Notes under the pieces: model-generated
The model's input: only the letters and a program-made list of their open reading frames with translations
Databases searched by the model: none
What the model was told of the DNA's origin: nothing
Program-made: the position numbers and the translations under genes
Shown: one piece after another, positions 9,444 to 16,824 of the stretch
Layout: each line of letters opens with the position of its first letter
How positions within the stretch are numbered: position 1 is the first letter of the stretch
Source: Candidatus Omnitrophota bacterium
Lineage (GTDB): Bacteria; Omnitrophota; Gorgyraeia; Zapsychrales; Zapsychraceae
Reading direction: 5' to 3'
DNA: 32,884 nt
Assembly: GCA_016931055.1 (NCBI GenBank)
Contig: JAFGFL010000055.1
Span: 69,773-102,656, forward strand

Positions 9444-9640
9444 ATACTTTATGGAGCCCGAAGGACGGCATAAAGTATTGTGAGAATTGACCCCGAGCGT
9501 ATTCGCATAATCGTTGTGCGCGAGGGATCTTATGAACGATTTCATGTGATCCCTCGGTCACTATCGAAATAGATGCCCCCTCGGGATTATTTCGGGCTCT
9601 AATTTATGTTCGCTCGCTAACGCTCGCTCCATAAATTATG
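9444..9640. repeat. Hairpin-rich element bounded by inverted repeats (MITE/REP-like candidate)
   Basis: TTTATGGAGC (9448-9457) and its inverted copy GCTCCATAAA (9626-9635) at the ends; each end is itself a hairpin (ATACTTTATG/CATAAAGTAT 9444-9453 and 9469-9478); internal stem CGAGGGATC/GATCCCTCG (9521-9529 and 9548-9556). Confidence 0.5.
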
Positions 9641-9646
9641 CCCTCA

Positions 9647-9679
9647 ATAAAAAAACCGCTCCATTCTTAAGAAGCGGTT
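9647..9679 (-). terminator. Intrinsic terminator downstream of GEMM-I riboswitch 1
   Basis: Minus strand AACCGCT-TCTTAAGAATGG-AGCGGTTTTTTT; about 20 nt 3' of the aptamer. Confidence 0.8.
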
Positions 9680-9699
9680 CACATAAACTCATAGGTTTT

Positions 9700-9775
9700 A
9701 ACGGCAACTGGCTGCCCTGGAACTATAGGGCCCTTTAGCTTTGTGTCCCATCCTTACGAATGGTTTACCTTTTCG
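9700..9775 (-). ncRNA. GEMM-I cyclic-dinucleotide riboswitch aptamer 1
   Basis: Minus strand AAAAGGTAAACCATTCGTAAGGATGGGACACAAAGCTAAAGGGCCCTATAGTTCCAGGGCAGCCAGTTGCCG. Matches the GEMM-I layout: GGYAAACC, GNRA-capped P1b hairpin (CCATTC-GTAA-GGATGG), GACRCAAAGCY, P2 stem, GGCAGCC-GTTGCC. Confidence 0.85.
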
Positions 9776-9800
9776 ATAAACGAAATGCTCTTTCAAATAA

Positions 9801-9829
9801 AGTATAACATGATTGCCCCGTGTCGTCAA
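9801..9829 (-). promoter_or_regulatory. Putative sigma70 promoter driving riboswitch 1
   Basis: Minus strand TTGACG - 17 nt - TATACT; expected start just upstream of the aptamer. Confidence 0.65.
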
Positions 9830-9855
9830 AAAACAAACAACAAGAGGGCCGTCTC

Positions 9856-12381
9856 CTAATTGCAAATATATATATTTGGAATAAAATCACAACTGCCACT
9901 GCAGCATTCAGCGCAGGAGGAATTAGTGGATTGACCCGTGCCTTTACAACATTTATTATCAGCGCCACATACAAATTGCGGCTGGCAACAAGGAATCACA
10001 GTACAATCATCCCCAAATTCACCGCAATTAGATTTACATTCATAGGAATTCGGCCCCGTGCTATTACATGTCTCATTAAACGAACAAGCTACAGGAGTGT
10101 GGATACATTGATCATTCATTTCATCACAGCTATCGATGGTACATCCATTACCGTCGCTACAATCGAGAGCAGGATGGGGAATTTGGCAAACCCCTGCACT
10201 GCAATTATCCACCGTGCAGAATTTGCCATCATTGCATAATGGCCCAGTTCCGCATTTTCCCGTATTCTCATCACAAGTGCGAATCAGACATGGATCTCCT
10301 GGAACCGGACAGAGACCAGCGTTAGGAATATGGGTGCAGCCATCCGGGAACTTAGGCTTAGGGGCAGGCTTATCCCCGTAACAACCGCAGGAAAGACAAC
10401 TCCCCATGAATGTGCAGATAGGATCACAAGGGCCACTATAATCACGGACACAACCCGTTGGACCGGGCTTCATGTTTGGATCTTCGGCGCAATAATCACC
10501 TTGCGGAGGACCAAGTGTACAAGAATATGTATCCACGCATTCATCATCATGACCATTATAAACACAGCCAGTATTGATATCGCAATAATCGTCGCCTACG
10601 TTCCAAGGGTATGTCACTCCTGTATCAGGATGTGTGTATTGATTACCCGCGAAATCAGCTCCGGTACACGTTTTATTATCTCGAACTTGGCAATACTCAT
10701 GGTCAGGCTGATGCTGGCAATCTGCCGTAACATGGCACCAATCTATTGTACAAGCAATGCTTTCAGGATCGCAATCTGGTGGCACACAACCCATTCCGGC
10801 TTTACACCTCGCATCAAGAGGCAGGTTAAAACAACCACTATCTGGACTCCAATAATCATCCTCCTCCGGGAGTGCTGGATCATACTTGGGATCCTGTTTC
10901 AATGGGTCACACTGGTCATAAGTGCACATGACCGAATCATTACAATCCTCATCGAAAGCAAGGTATATACAGCCTGTAAGATTATTACCTGCCTGCACTC
11001 TTTTACATTCATGTGTCGGGCTATTTGGAAATCTACAATCCGTGTTCTTTCCATCAGGCACCCAACATTTCTGCGGATACTCATTAAACCTAACAAGCGA
11101 ATTCCAGCACGTCGGCACGCAGTAGTCCTGGCCTCTTGTACACGTTAAATCGAGCTGACATTCTGTATCACGGGGATGAAACACGCAACCGGTAGTATAA
11201 ACGCCCTCATGTCCAATATCGTAACCGGACCAAGTATTTCCATTGGGTTCACACCAATCCTCGCCTACTGCGACACCATAAATTTCAACTTCGCCTCCTT
11301 CGGCTTCAGACTTCCAAAGTTCCCCTCCCTTCCAGATTATTCTTTCATCAGGAGCCCCCTGCCTTTCATCAACTTCAGCCCCCGAACAACTGAGGCCATC
11401 ATCACAATAAGAGTGGTTAGGCTGATACACGCATCCATATTTTTCGTGTCTGGAAGGCACACATATATCGACCGTACAATAAATATGATCATCACAGCCA
11501 AAAACAAGGCAGTTATCGTATACATAATTAGGGTCACCTTCCATCACTCCATTGCGGCATAATCTTGCTTCCGGATGGCAAACCGCCCAACATTCTTCTA
11601 GATTATCCAGATAATATACCCGGCTTTCCCCATGCTTTAAAGGAGTGTTTCCTGCAGGATCCAGGCAACCAAGGCAGTTCGCATTCTCGTCACAGCTTGT
11701 CGCTGTATATGATCCGCTTAAAACGCCGTTACTGCATACTCTCGTCTCAGGCTCGCACGGATTCCCGCAGACAGGTGCCGCCTCCTTATAAAATACCTTG
11801 CTGCCGCCATGCGGGATGGTAATCCCGGAAACCACGCAGTTAGCCGGTCCGGAAACTGTGCAACTTGTCGCCTTATATGATCCGCTTAACATCCCGTTAT
11901 TGCAGCAGCGTTCCTCCGATTCGCATTCCATCCCATAAGGCGGGGATGCAAGAAGATAATACGTCGCGCACTCCCCATGAGCAAGAGCCCCGCAATTAGC
12001 ACAAACCAGCCCCCCTGGCTGGCAGGCCCCTGCGACACACGTCTCGACTCCATTGCAGGCTACTCCGTCATTACATTCCGCGTCTGTCGAACAAAGTCCG
12101 CAATCGGCGGCACAGTTCGCAATCGACTCGCCGGGCTCGCAACAATCATTACCGCAAACAGCCGGGCAGCCTTCCGGGTCAAAACACGTCTGTAAAGCCA
12201 CGCATTTGGTGCCGACCATGGCTGTATTCATCGTATCTTGGATTTTCTGCGTGAGAATGCCAGATGGGCCTAAAGCCACGACCAAAAGAGTGACGACTCC
12301 AACCAGGACAAGGATATACTCCGTCATGTTTTGGCCGGATAAAGGATTATTTGTTCTGAAGTTTCTTAGCCGTTTGAGCAT
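9856..12381 (-). CDS. Large (841 aa) Cys-rich protein with pilin-like (class III/Flp/TadE-like) N-terminus
   Basis: MLKRLRNFRTNNPLSGQNMTEYILVLVGVVTLLVVALGPSG, then nearly 100 Cys (by-eye count), including repeats of the type CNDGKFCTVDNCSAGVCQ and CSDGNGCTIDSCDEMNDQCIHTPVAC. Confidence 0.8.
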   Translation of the reverse strand: MLKRLRNFRTNNPLSGQNMTEYILVLVGVVTLLVVALGPSGILTQKIQDTMNTAMVGTKCVALQTCFDPEGCPAVCGNDCCEPGESIANCAADCGLCSTDAECNDGVACNGVETCVAGACQPGGLVCANCGALAHGECATYYLLASPPYGMECESEERCCNNGMLSGSYKATSCTVSGPANCVVSGITIPHGGSKVFYKEAAPVCGNPCEPETRVCSNGVLSGSYTATSCDENANCLGCLDPAGNTPLKHGESRVYYLDNLEECWAVCHPEARLCRNGVMEGDPNYVYDNCLVFGCDDHIYCTVDICVPSRHEKYGCVYQPNHSYCDDGLSCSGAEVDERQGAPDERIIWKGGELWKSEAEGGEVEIYGVAVGEDWCEPNGNTWSGYDIGHEGVYTTGCVFHPRDTECQLDLTCTRGQDYCVPTCWNSLVRFNEYPQKCWVPDGKNTDCRFPNSPTHECKRVQAGNNLTGCIYLAFDEDCNDSVMCTYDQCDPLKQDPKYDPALPEEDDYWSPDSGCFNLPLDARCKAGMGCVPPDCDPESIACTIDWCHVTADCQHQPDHEYCQVRDNKTCTGADFAGNQYTHPDTGVTYPWNVGDDYCDINTGCVYNGHDDECVDTYSCTLGPPQGDYCAEDPNMKPGPTGCVRDYSGPCDPICTFMGSCLSCGCYGDKPAPKPKFPDGCTHIPNAGLCPVPGDPCLIRTCDENTGKCGTGPLCNDGKFCTVDNCSAGVCQIPHPALDCSDGNGCTIDSCDEMNDQCIHTPVACSFNETCNSTGPNSYECKSNCGEFGDDCTVIPCCQPQFVCGADNKCCKGTGQSTNSSCAECCSGSCDFIPNIYICN

Positions 12382-12382
12382 A

Positions 12383-12431
12383 ATAAAAAACCGGATTACC
12401 GTATAAAATTAAAAACATCATGGTAACCCGG
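12383..12431 (-). terminator. Intrinsic terminator overlapping the 3' strand of riboswitch 2
   Basis: Minus strand CCGGGTTACC (12422-12431) pairs with GGTAATCCGG (12391-12400, one G-U), followed by TTTTTTAT directly before the ATG at 12381. Confidence 0.75.
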
Positions 12432-12508
12432 CTGTCAAAATTCTTAGTGAACCATTGACCCGTGGCTTTGCGTCCCTGCCTCACGACAGGTTTGCCTTTT
12501 TCACTATA
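12422..12508 (-). ncRNA. GEMM-I cyclic-dinucleotide riboswitch aptamer 2
   Basis: Minus strand GTGAAAAAGGCAAACCTGTCGTGAGGCAGGGACGCAAAGCCACGGGTCAATGGTTCACTAAGAATTTTGACAGCCGGGTTACC. Near-consensus GEMM-I: GGCAAACC, P1b CCTGTC-GTGA-GGCAGG, GACGCAAAGCC, P2 GGTCAA...TTGACAGCC, GGGTTACC. Confidence 0.92.
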
Positions 12509-12516
12509 AGTATGCC

Positions 12517-12544
12517 ATATTAAGTCAGAAAACTCCATTCAAAA
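12517..12544 (-). promoter_or_regulatory. Weak candidate promoter for riboswitch 2
   Basis: Minus strand TTTTGA - 16 nt - TAATAT; would start transcription at about 12510, at the 5' edge of the aptamer. Confidence 0.35.
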
Positions 12545-12577
12545 TAGGCATTATTATTTAAGAAAAATTAAAAAAGC

Positions 12578-13222
12578 TTAATACACCCCTAATGACCCGC
12601 GGAATCGGCTCTGGATTTCTGAGATCTCACGCATTAAATCATTTTGAATTCTATGTAATTCTTCAATTTCCTTTTCCGGCCCAAGATTCCGTTTTTGGAT
12701 CGATGTTAATTTCTTTTCCGCGTCACGCAGGCTTTTTTCACTTTGTCTTTTTTTCTCTCCAAGTGATTTCCTATATGCGAGAAACCCTTGCTCGCTTAAA
12801 CAGCTTTCCTGGATCTGGACCTTTTCTTCCAAATACTTATTATCACGCAAAAAAATGTCAATGAGCTCCTGTGTCCTTTCTCTTCGTTTGCCATCATCCA
12901 TGCTTTCTGTCATCCGGGTTTCCCCACTGAAATGATCGTCACCGGGCCAGCCGGACAGTTCCTCCCTTTTCATCATCAAGGCCGCCTTTATCCTCTGAAG
13001 GCCCTGAATGCTTTTCTCCAGCATGTCATTCTCAAAGACAAGGCGCTCATTTTTCTGCGCGATCTTCAAAACGCTTTCTTTCAGGCGCGTTAAGCTGAAT
13101 TCCAGCATTTTATTGGTCGGCAAATGCTCCGAAAGGCTTGTTCCCGCCGCCATTGCCAAGGAGACACAGGCAGCGCAGAAGCCCGCTGAACAAAGAAGAG
13201 CAATAAGAAAAGCTTTCCTCAT
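12578..13222 (-). CDS. Secreted coiled-coil protein of unknown function
   Basis: N-terminal signal sequence (MRKAFLIALLCSAGFCAACVSLAMA) then long charged helical region; located between PilC and the Cys-rich protein. Confidence 0.65.
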   Translation of the reverse strand: MRKAFLIALLCSAGFCAACVSLAMAAGTSLSEHLPTNKMLEFSLTRLKESVLKIAQKNERLVFENDMLEKSIQGLQRIKAALMMKREELSGWPGDDHFSGETRMTESMDDGKRRERTQELIDIFLRDNKYLEEKVQIQESCLSEQGFLAYRKSLGEKKRQSEKSLRDAEKKLTSIQKRNLGPEKEIEELHRIQNDLMREISEIQSRFRGSLGVY

Positions 13223-13228
13223 AAGGGA

Positions 13229-14434
13229 CTAAATGATCTGAGTAATATTGATGATCGGCAAGAACAGGGAAACAACAATAAATCCGATCACAATACCTAA
13301 AACGCCGATAATCAACGGCTCAATAACGCTGGTCAGTCCTTCAACAGCCGCATCAACCTGATCGTCATAAAATTCGGAGATCTTAAGAAGCATGGTCTCC
13401 ATCTTTCCCGATTTTTCCCCAACAGCGATCATCCTGGTCACCATTGGGGGGAAAACGCCGCTTTTGACAAGGGGCGCGGCAAGGCTTTCCCCTTCCCGGA
13501 CATTTCCTTTCACATCGCTGACGACCTTTTCCAGGACTCTGTTTCCAATCGTTTTTTCAACAATATCCAGTGACTCCAGAATAGGAACGCCGCTCTGGAC
13601 AAGCGTCGCCAAAGTGCGGCTGAAACGGCTGATCGCCACCTTTCGCAGAAGGTCTCCGAAAATCGGCAATTTTAAGCTCATGCCGTCCAAGACCAAAGCG
13701 CCTTTTTCAGTCTTGTGCCAATGCCGCATTCCGAAGACAAGGGCTACGACCCCTGCGATGTAAAACAATAACTGGTGCCGCAACGCATCGCTAATCGAGA
13801 CCAGAAGCTGCGTCATGGCCGGAAGTTCCTGGTCAAACGAAGAATAGATTTCCGTGAACGTCGGCACAACCTTGACCAAGAGAACCACCGTTATCAGGAT
13901 GGCCATGGACACGACGACGATTGGGTAGATCAAAGCGGATTTTACTTTCCGCTTGAGTTTCAATGTCTTTTCCATATAGGTCGCAATGCGGTCTAGAACA
14001 ATACTGAGAGCCCCGCCGGTTTCGCCAACCTTGACCATGTTTGTAAAAAGCGTATCAAAGACTTGAGGATGCTTCGAAAACGCGACCGACAGGCTGGTGC
14101 CGTGCTCGATATCCTCTTGAACCGTTGTCAGCACTTTTTTAAACATCGGATGGGTCACCTGTTCCCCCAGGGCATCCAATCCCTGGATGATGGGGATCCC
14201 GGCGTCAACCATTGTCGCCAACTGCCTGGCAAAAATAACGATCTCCTCTCCCTTGACCTTTTTACTTTGGAAAGCGGCTTTCTTGGTCACGGTGTCCTTA
14301 ACTTCCAGCACCGAAATGATCGTCAACTTGCGCTTGCGCAATTCTTCAATGACGTTCGCCTTGTTATCCGTTGAAATTTTTCCCGTAACCGTGCGGGACT
14401 CTCTGTTTTTCGCGATATATTTGAATGTGGGCAT
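13229..14434 (-). CDS. pilC: Type IV pilus inner-membrane platform protein PilC (GspF family)
   Basis: MPTFKYIAKNRESRTVTGKI, FARQLATMVDAGIPIIQGLDAL, FSRTLATLVQSGVPILESLDIV, MIAVGEKSGKMETMLLKISEFYDDQVDAAVEGLTSVIEPLIIGVLG. Confidence 0.95.
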   Translation of the reverse strand: MPTFKYIAKNRESRTVTGKISTDNKANVIEELRKRKLTIISVLEVKDTVTKKAAFQSKKVKGEEIVIFARQLATMVDAGIPIIQGLDALGEQVTHPMFKKVLTTVQEDIEHGTSLSVAFSKHPQVFDTLFTNMVKVGETGGALSIVLDRIATYMEKTLKLKRKVKSALIYPIVVVSMAILITVVLLVKVVPTFTEIYSSFDQELPAMTQLLVSISDALRHQLLFYIAGVVALVFGMRHWHKTEKGALVLDGMSLKLPIFGDLLRKVAISRFSRTLATLVQSGVPILESLDIVEKTIGNRVLEKVVSDVKGNVREGESLAAPLVKSGVFPPMVTRMIAVGEKSGKMETMLLKISEFYDDQVDAAVEGLTSVIEPLIIGVLGIVIGFIVVSLFLPIINITQII

Positions 14435-14455
14435 AATTGAAATTGGGCTTAGGGT

Positions 14456-14920
14456 TTATTTTAGGTTTGATGAATCATCGTTGTACCATCGCTGGATCGC
14501 TCTCTTAATCTCGCTTTCCGCCGCAATAAAAGGAACCAGGCGGCAGTTCGTCACGCGCTGTAACTCTGCTTTGGCGGCTTCATCCAAAGGATTGGCCATG
14601 ACAATGCTCAAAATATCATTCACCCGGTCAAGCGGCACCACGCGGTGCTTGCGCGCGATTTCCCCGGGCACAAGCTGAATGATATTCTGGTCGATCTCGT
14701 AACGGTCAATGGCGATGTAAGGGATGTGGCATTGAATAACGAGAGCTGCGACGACATCATGTTCGTTGGCATATCCAAGACTGGTCAAGATCTCTCCAAA
14801 GAAACGGCCCTGTTCTTCCTGGATGGACATGGCGTGCTTTAATTGGTTTTGGTCAATAATATTGCGCTCAAGCAATATCTTCCCTAAAAATTGTTTGTTT
14901 GAAGAAGTTTTTTTCCCCAT
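14456..14920 (-). CDS. Stand-alone MshEN (T2SSE_N) domain protein
   Basis: FLGKILLERNIIDQNQLKHAMSIQEEQGRFFGEILTSLGYANEHDVVAALVIQCHIPYIAIDRYEI...VPLDRVNDILSIVMANPLDEAA; no ATPase domain. Confidence 0.85.
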   Translation of the reverse strand: MGKKTSSNKQFLGKILLERNIIDQNQLKHAMSIQEEQGRFFGEILTSLGYANEHDVVAALVIQCHIPYIAIDRYEIDQNIIQLVPGEIARKHRVVPLDRVNDILSIVMANPLDEAAKAELQRVTNCRLVPFIAAESEIKRAIQRWYNDDSSNLK

Positions 14921-15082
14921 CGAAACAACTCTTTACCTTAAAGCATCCGTTTTTCATTTATGAGAGATCAGCCGGTCCTTGACCTTTACGTTTTACTTGG
15001 TTTATTCTAACAGTCAATAAGCCGTTTGAAAATAAGTAAATAAAAGATTCGTGAAAACAGATTAATCGGGATATGTCTCTGA

Positions 15083-16789
15083 TCAATCAAGGGTGGCAAT
15101 CCTCAAAACTTCCTCCAGAGAGGTTAATCCTGAGGCGCACTTGGTCATGCCGTCATCCCATAACGTTACCATCCCTTTTTCCCGCCGCGCATACTCTTTA
15201 ATGTCATCTGACGATTTCCCTCCGATCAACATGTCCCTTATGGTGTCATCCACTTCCAAAAGTTCCGTTAAGCCCAAGCGCCCCAGATATCCCGTTTGGC
15301 TGCAGGCATCACACCCTTTTCCGCTGTAGAACGTTATTCCGTCGGGAAGCCTGCCTTTTAACCGTTGGCGCATCTCATCGGGGATCGTTAACTTTGCTTT
15401 ACATTTTGTGCATATTTTCCGGCATAGCCTCTGCGCGCTGACTAAAACCAGGCTTGAGGCGACCAAAAACGGCTCGACATTCATATCCACCAGGCGCGTC
15501 AAAGTCCCCGCGGCATCATTGGTATGAAGGGTCGAGAACACCAATTGGCCGGTTAAAGAGGCTTTAATAGCGATATCAGCCGTTTCATTATCGCGGATCT
15601 CCCCCACCATGACAATATCAGGGCTCTGACGCAAGATCGCCCTTAACCCTTCCGCAAATGTCAAGCCGATCTCCGGCCTGGCCTGGATCTGCGTCAGCCC
15701 TTCAATCAGGTATTCGACAGGATCCTCAACCGTAATAATATTTCTCTCCACCGTGTTCAGTTCGCTGATGATCGAATACAAGGTGGTGGATTTCCCGCTT
15801 CCGGTCGGCCCGGTGACCAAGATCATCCCAAACGGCTTCCTGATTGCCTCTTTAAGGATTTTCATGGCCCTCTCCTCAAAGCCAAGCCCGTCAAGGCCAA
15901 CGGCAAGCTTGGCCTTGTCCAGGACGCGCATCACAATTTTCTGCCCGAATGTCGTCGGCAGGATCGAAACGCGGAAATCGACTTCTTGATTATTCATTTT
16001 CAGCTTGAACCTTCCGTCTTGAGGGACCTGATTGGTCGTAATGTCCAAGCGGGACATGATCTTGATGCGGACGACAACCGCATTCTGGTTTTCCTTAGGG
16101 ATATTGAGAATATCGTGCAAAACGCCGTCAATGCGGTAGCGGACGCGCATGCCGTCGATTTCGGGTTCGATGTGAATATCCGAGGCCCGGCGACGCAAGG
16201 CCTCTTTGATCACCAGGTTGATCATGCGGATGATCGGCGCTTTCTCGCTCTCATCCACCGATTCGTCATCGCTTTCCCGCTGCTCGTGATCGGCCACAAT
16301 TTCGAAATCCTCGATCTGGATATCCTTGGTGATCTCATTGACGCTCATTTCCGTCTTGATGCCGTAATAAGCGTTGATCGCCTTGACGATCTCGGAATTC
16401 GTGCTCATGACCACATCAATCTCTTTGCCTGTCAGGTTTTTCAGGTCGTCCATCAAAAAGATATTGAACGGATCGGATAAGGCGATCGTCAGGGTGTAGT
16501 CCAGTTCCGAAATGGGGATAATGTTATATTGACGGGCCGTGCGTTCAGGGATGGCCGATTGAAGCGCGGGATCAATTTTATATTTGCTCAGATTAATAAA
16601 GGGGATGTTTAATTCGCGCACTAAAACAGCCATAAGGTCTTGTTCTTTGATATGGCCGGTCTCAATGAGCGCTTTATCAAGGCCGATTTTTTTCTTCTTT
16701 TGCAGAGCGATGGCCTCGTTGACTTCTTTTTTCGTGAGTTTTTGCGCATCGATCAGTGTCTTTAGAATTTTGTCTTTTATCGTTGCCAC
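15083..16789 (-). CDS. pilB: Type IV pilus assembly ATPase PilB/GspE family (copy 1)
   Basis: MshEN-like N-domain; Walker A GPTGSGKSTTLYS; VEDPVEY; RQSPDIVMVGEIRDNETADIA; CxxC zinc motif CTKCKAKL...CDACSQTGYLGRLGLTELL. Confidence 0.94.
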   Translation of the reverse strand: MATIKDKILKTLIDAQKLTKKEVNEAIALQKKKKIGLDKALIETGHIKEQDLMAVLVRELNIPFINLSKYKIDPALQSAIPERTARQYNIIPISELDYTLTIALSDPFNIFLMDDLKNLTGKEIDVVMSTNSEIVKAINAYYGIKTEMSVNEITKDIQIEDFEIVADHEQRESDDESVDESEKAPIIRMINLVIKEALRRRASDIHIEPEIDGMRVRYRIDGVLHDILNIPKENQNAVVVRIKIMSRLDITTNQVPQDGRFKLKMNNQEVDFRVSILPTTFGQKIVMRVLDKAKLAVGLDGLGFEERAMKILKEAIRKPFGMILVTGPTGSGKSTTLYSIISELNTVERNIITVEDPVEYLIEGLTQIQARPEIGLTFAEGLRAILRQSPDIVMVGEIRDNETADIAIKASLTGQLVFSTLHTNDAAGTLTRLVDMNVEPFLVASSLVLVSAQRLCRKICTKCKAKLTIPDEMRQRLKGRLPDGITFYSGKGCDACSQTGYLGRLGLTELLEVDDTIRDMLIGGKSSDDIKEYARREKGMVTLWDDGMTKCASGLTSLEEVLRIATLD

Positions 16790-16824
16790 TGCGGACCCTC
16801 TTTATGGATACCGGCTCCTCCCGG

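Noticed and set aside
9260-9445. 61-aa minus-strand ORF upstream of the pilin
   Set aside because: Overlaps the consensus pilin promoter and has no homology signal; likely leader DNA.
9820-11562. Several long plus-strand ORFs opposite the Cys-rich gene (e.g. 10330-11148, 272 aa)
   Set aside because: Low-complexity Ile/Thr-rich translations typical of antisense to a Cys/Asp-rich coding sequence; no domain signature or RBS.
14930-15083. 163-nt gap between pilB and the downstream MshEN gene inspected for another riboswitch or sRNA
   Set aside because: No GEMM-I or other recognisable motif; only weak promoter-like hexamers.
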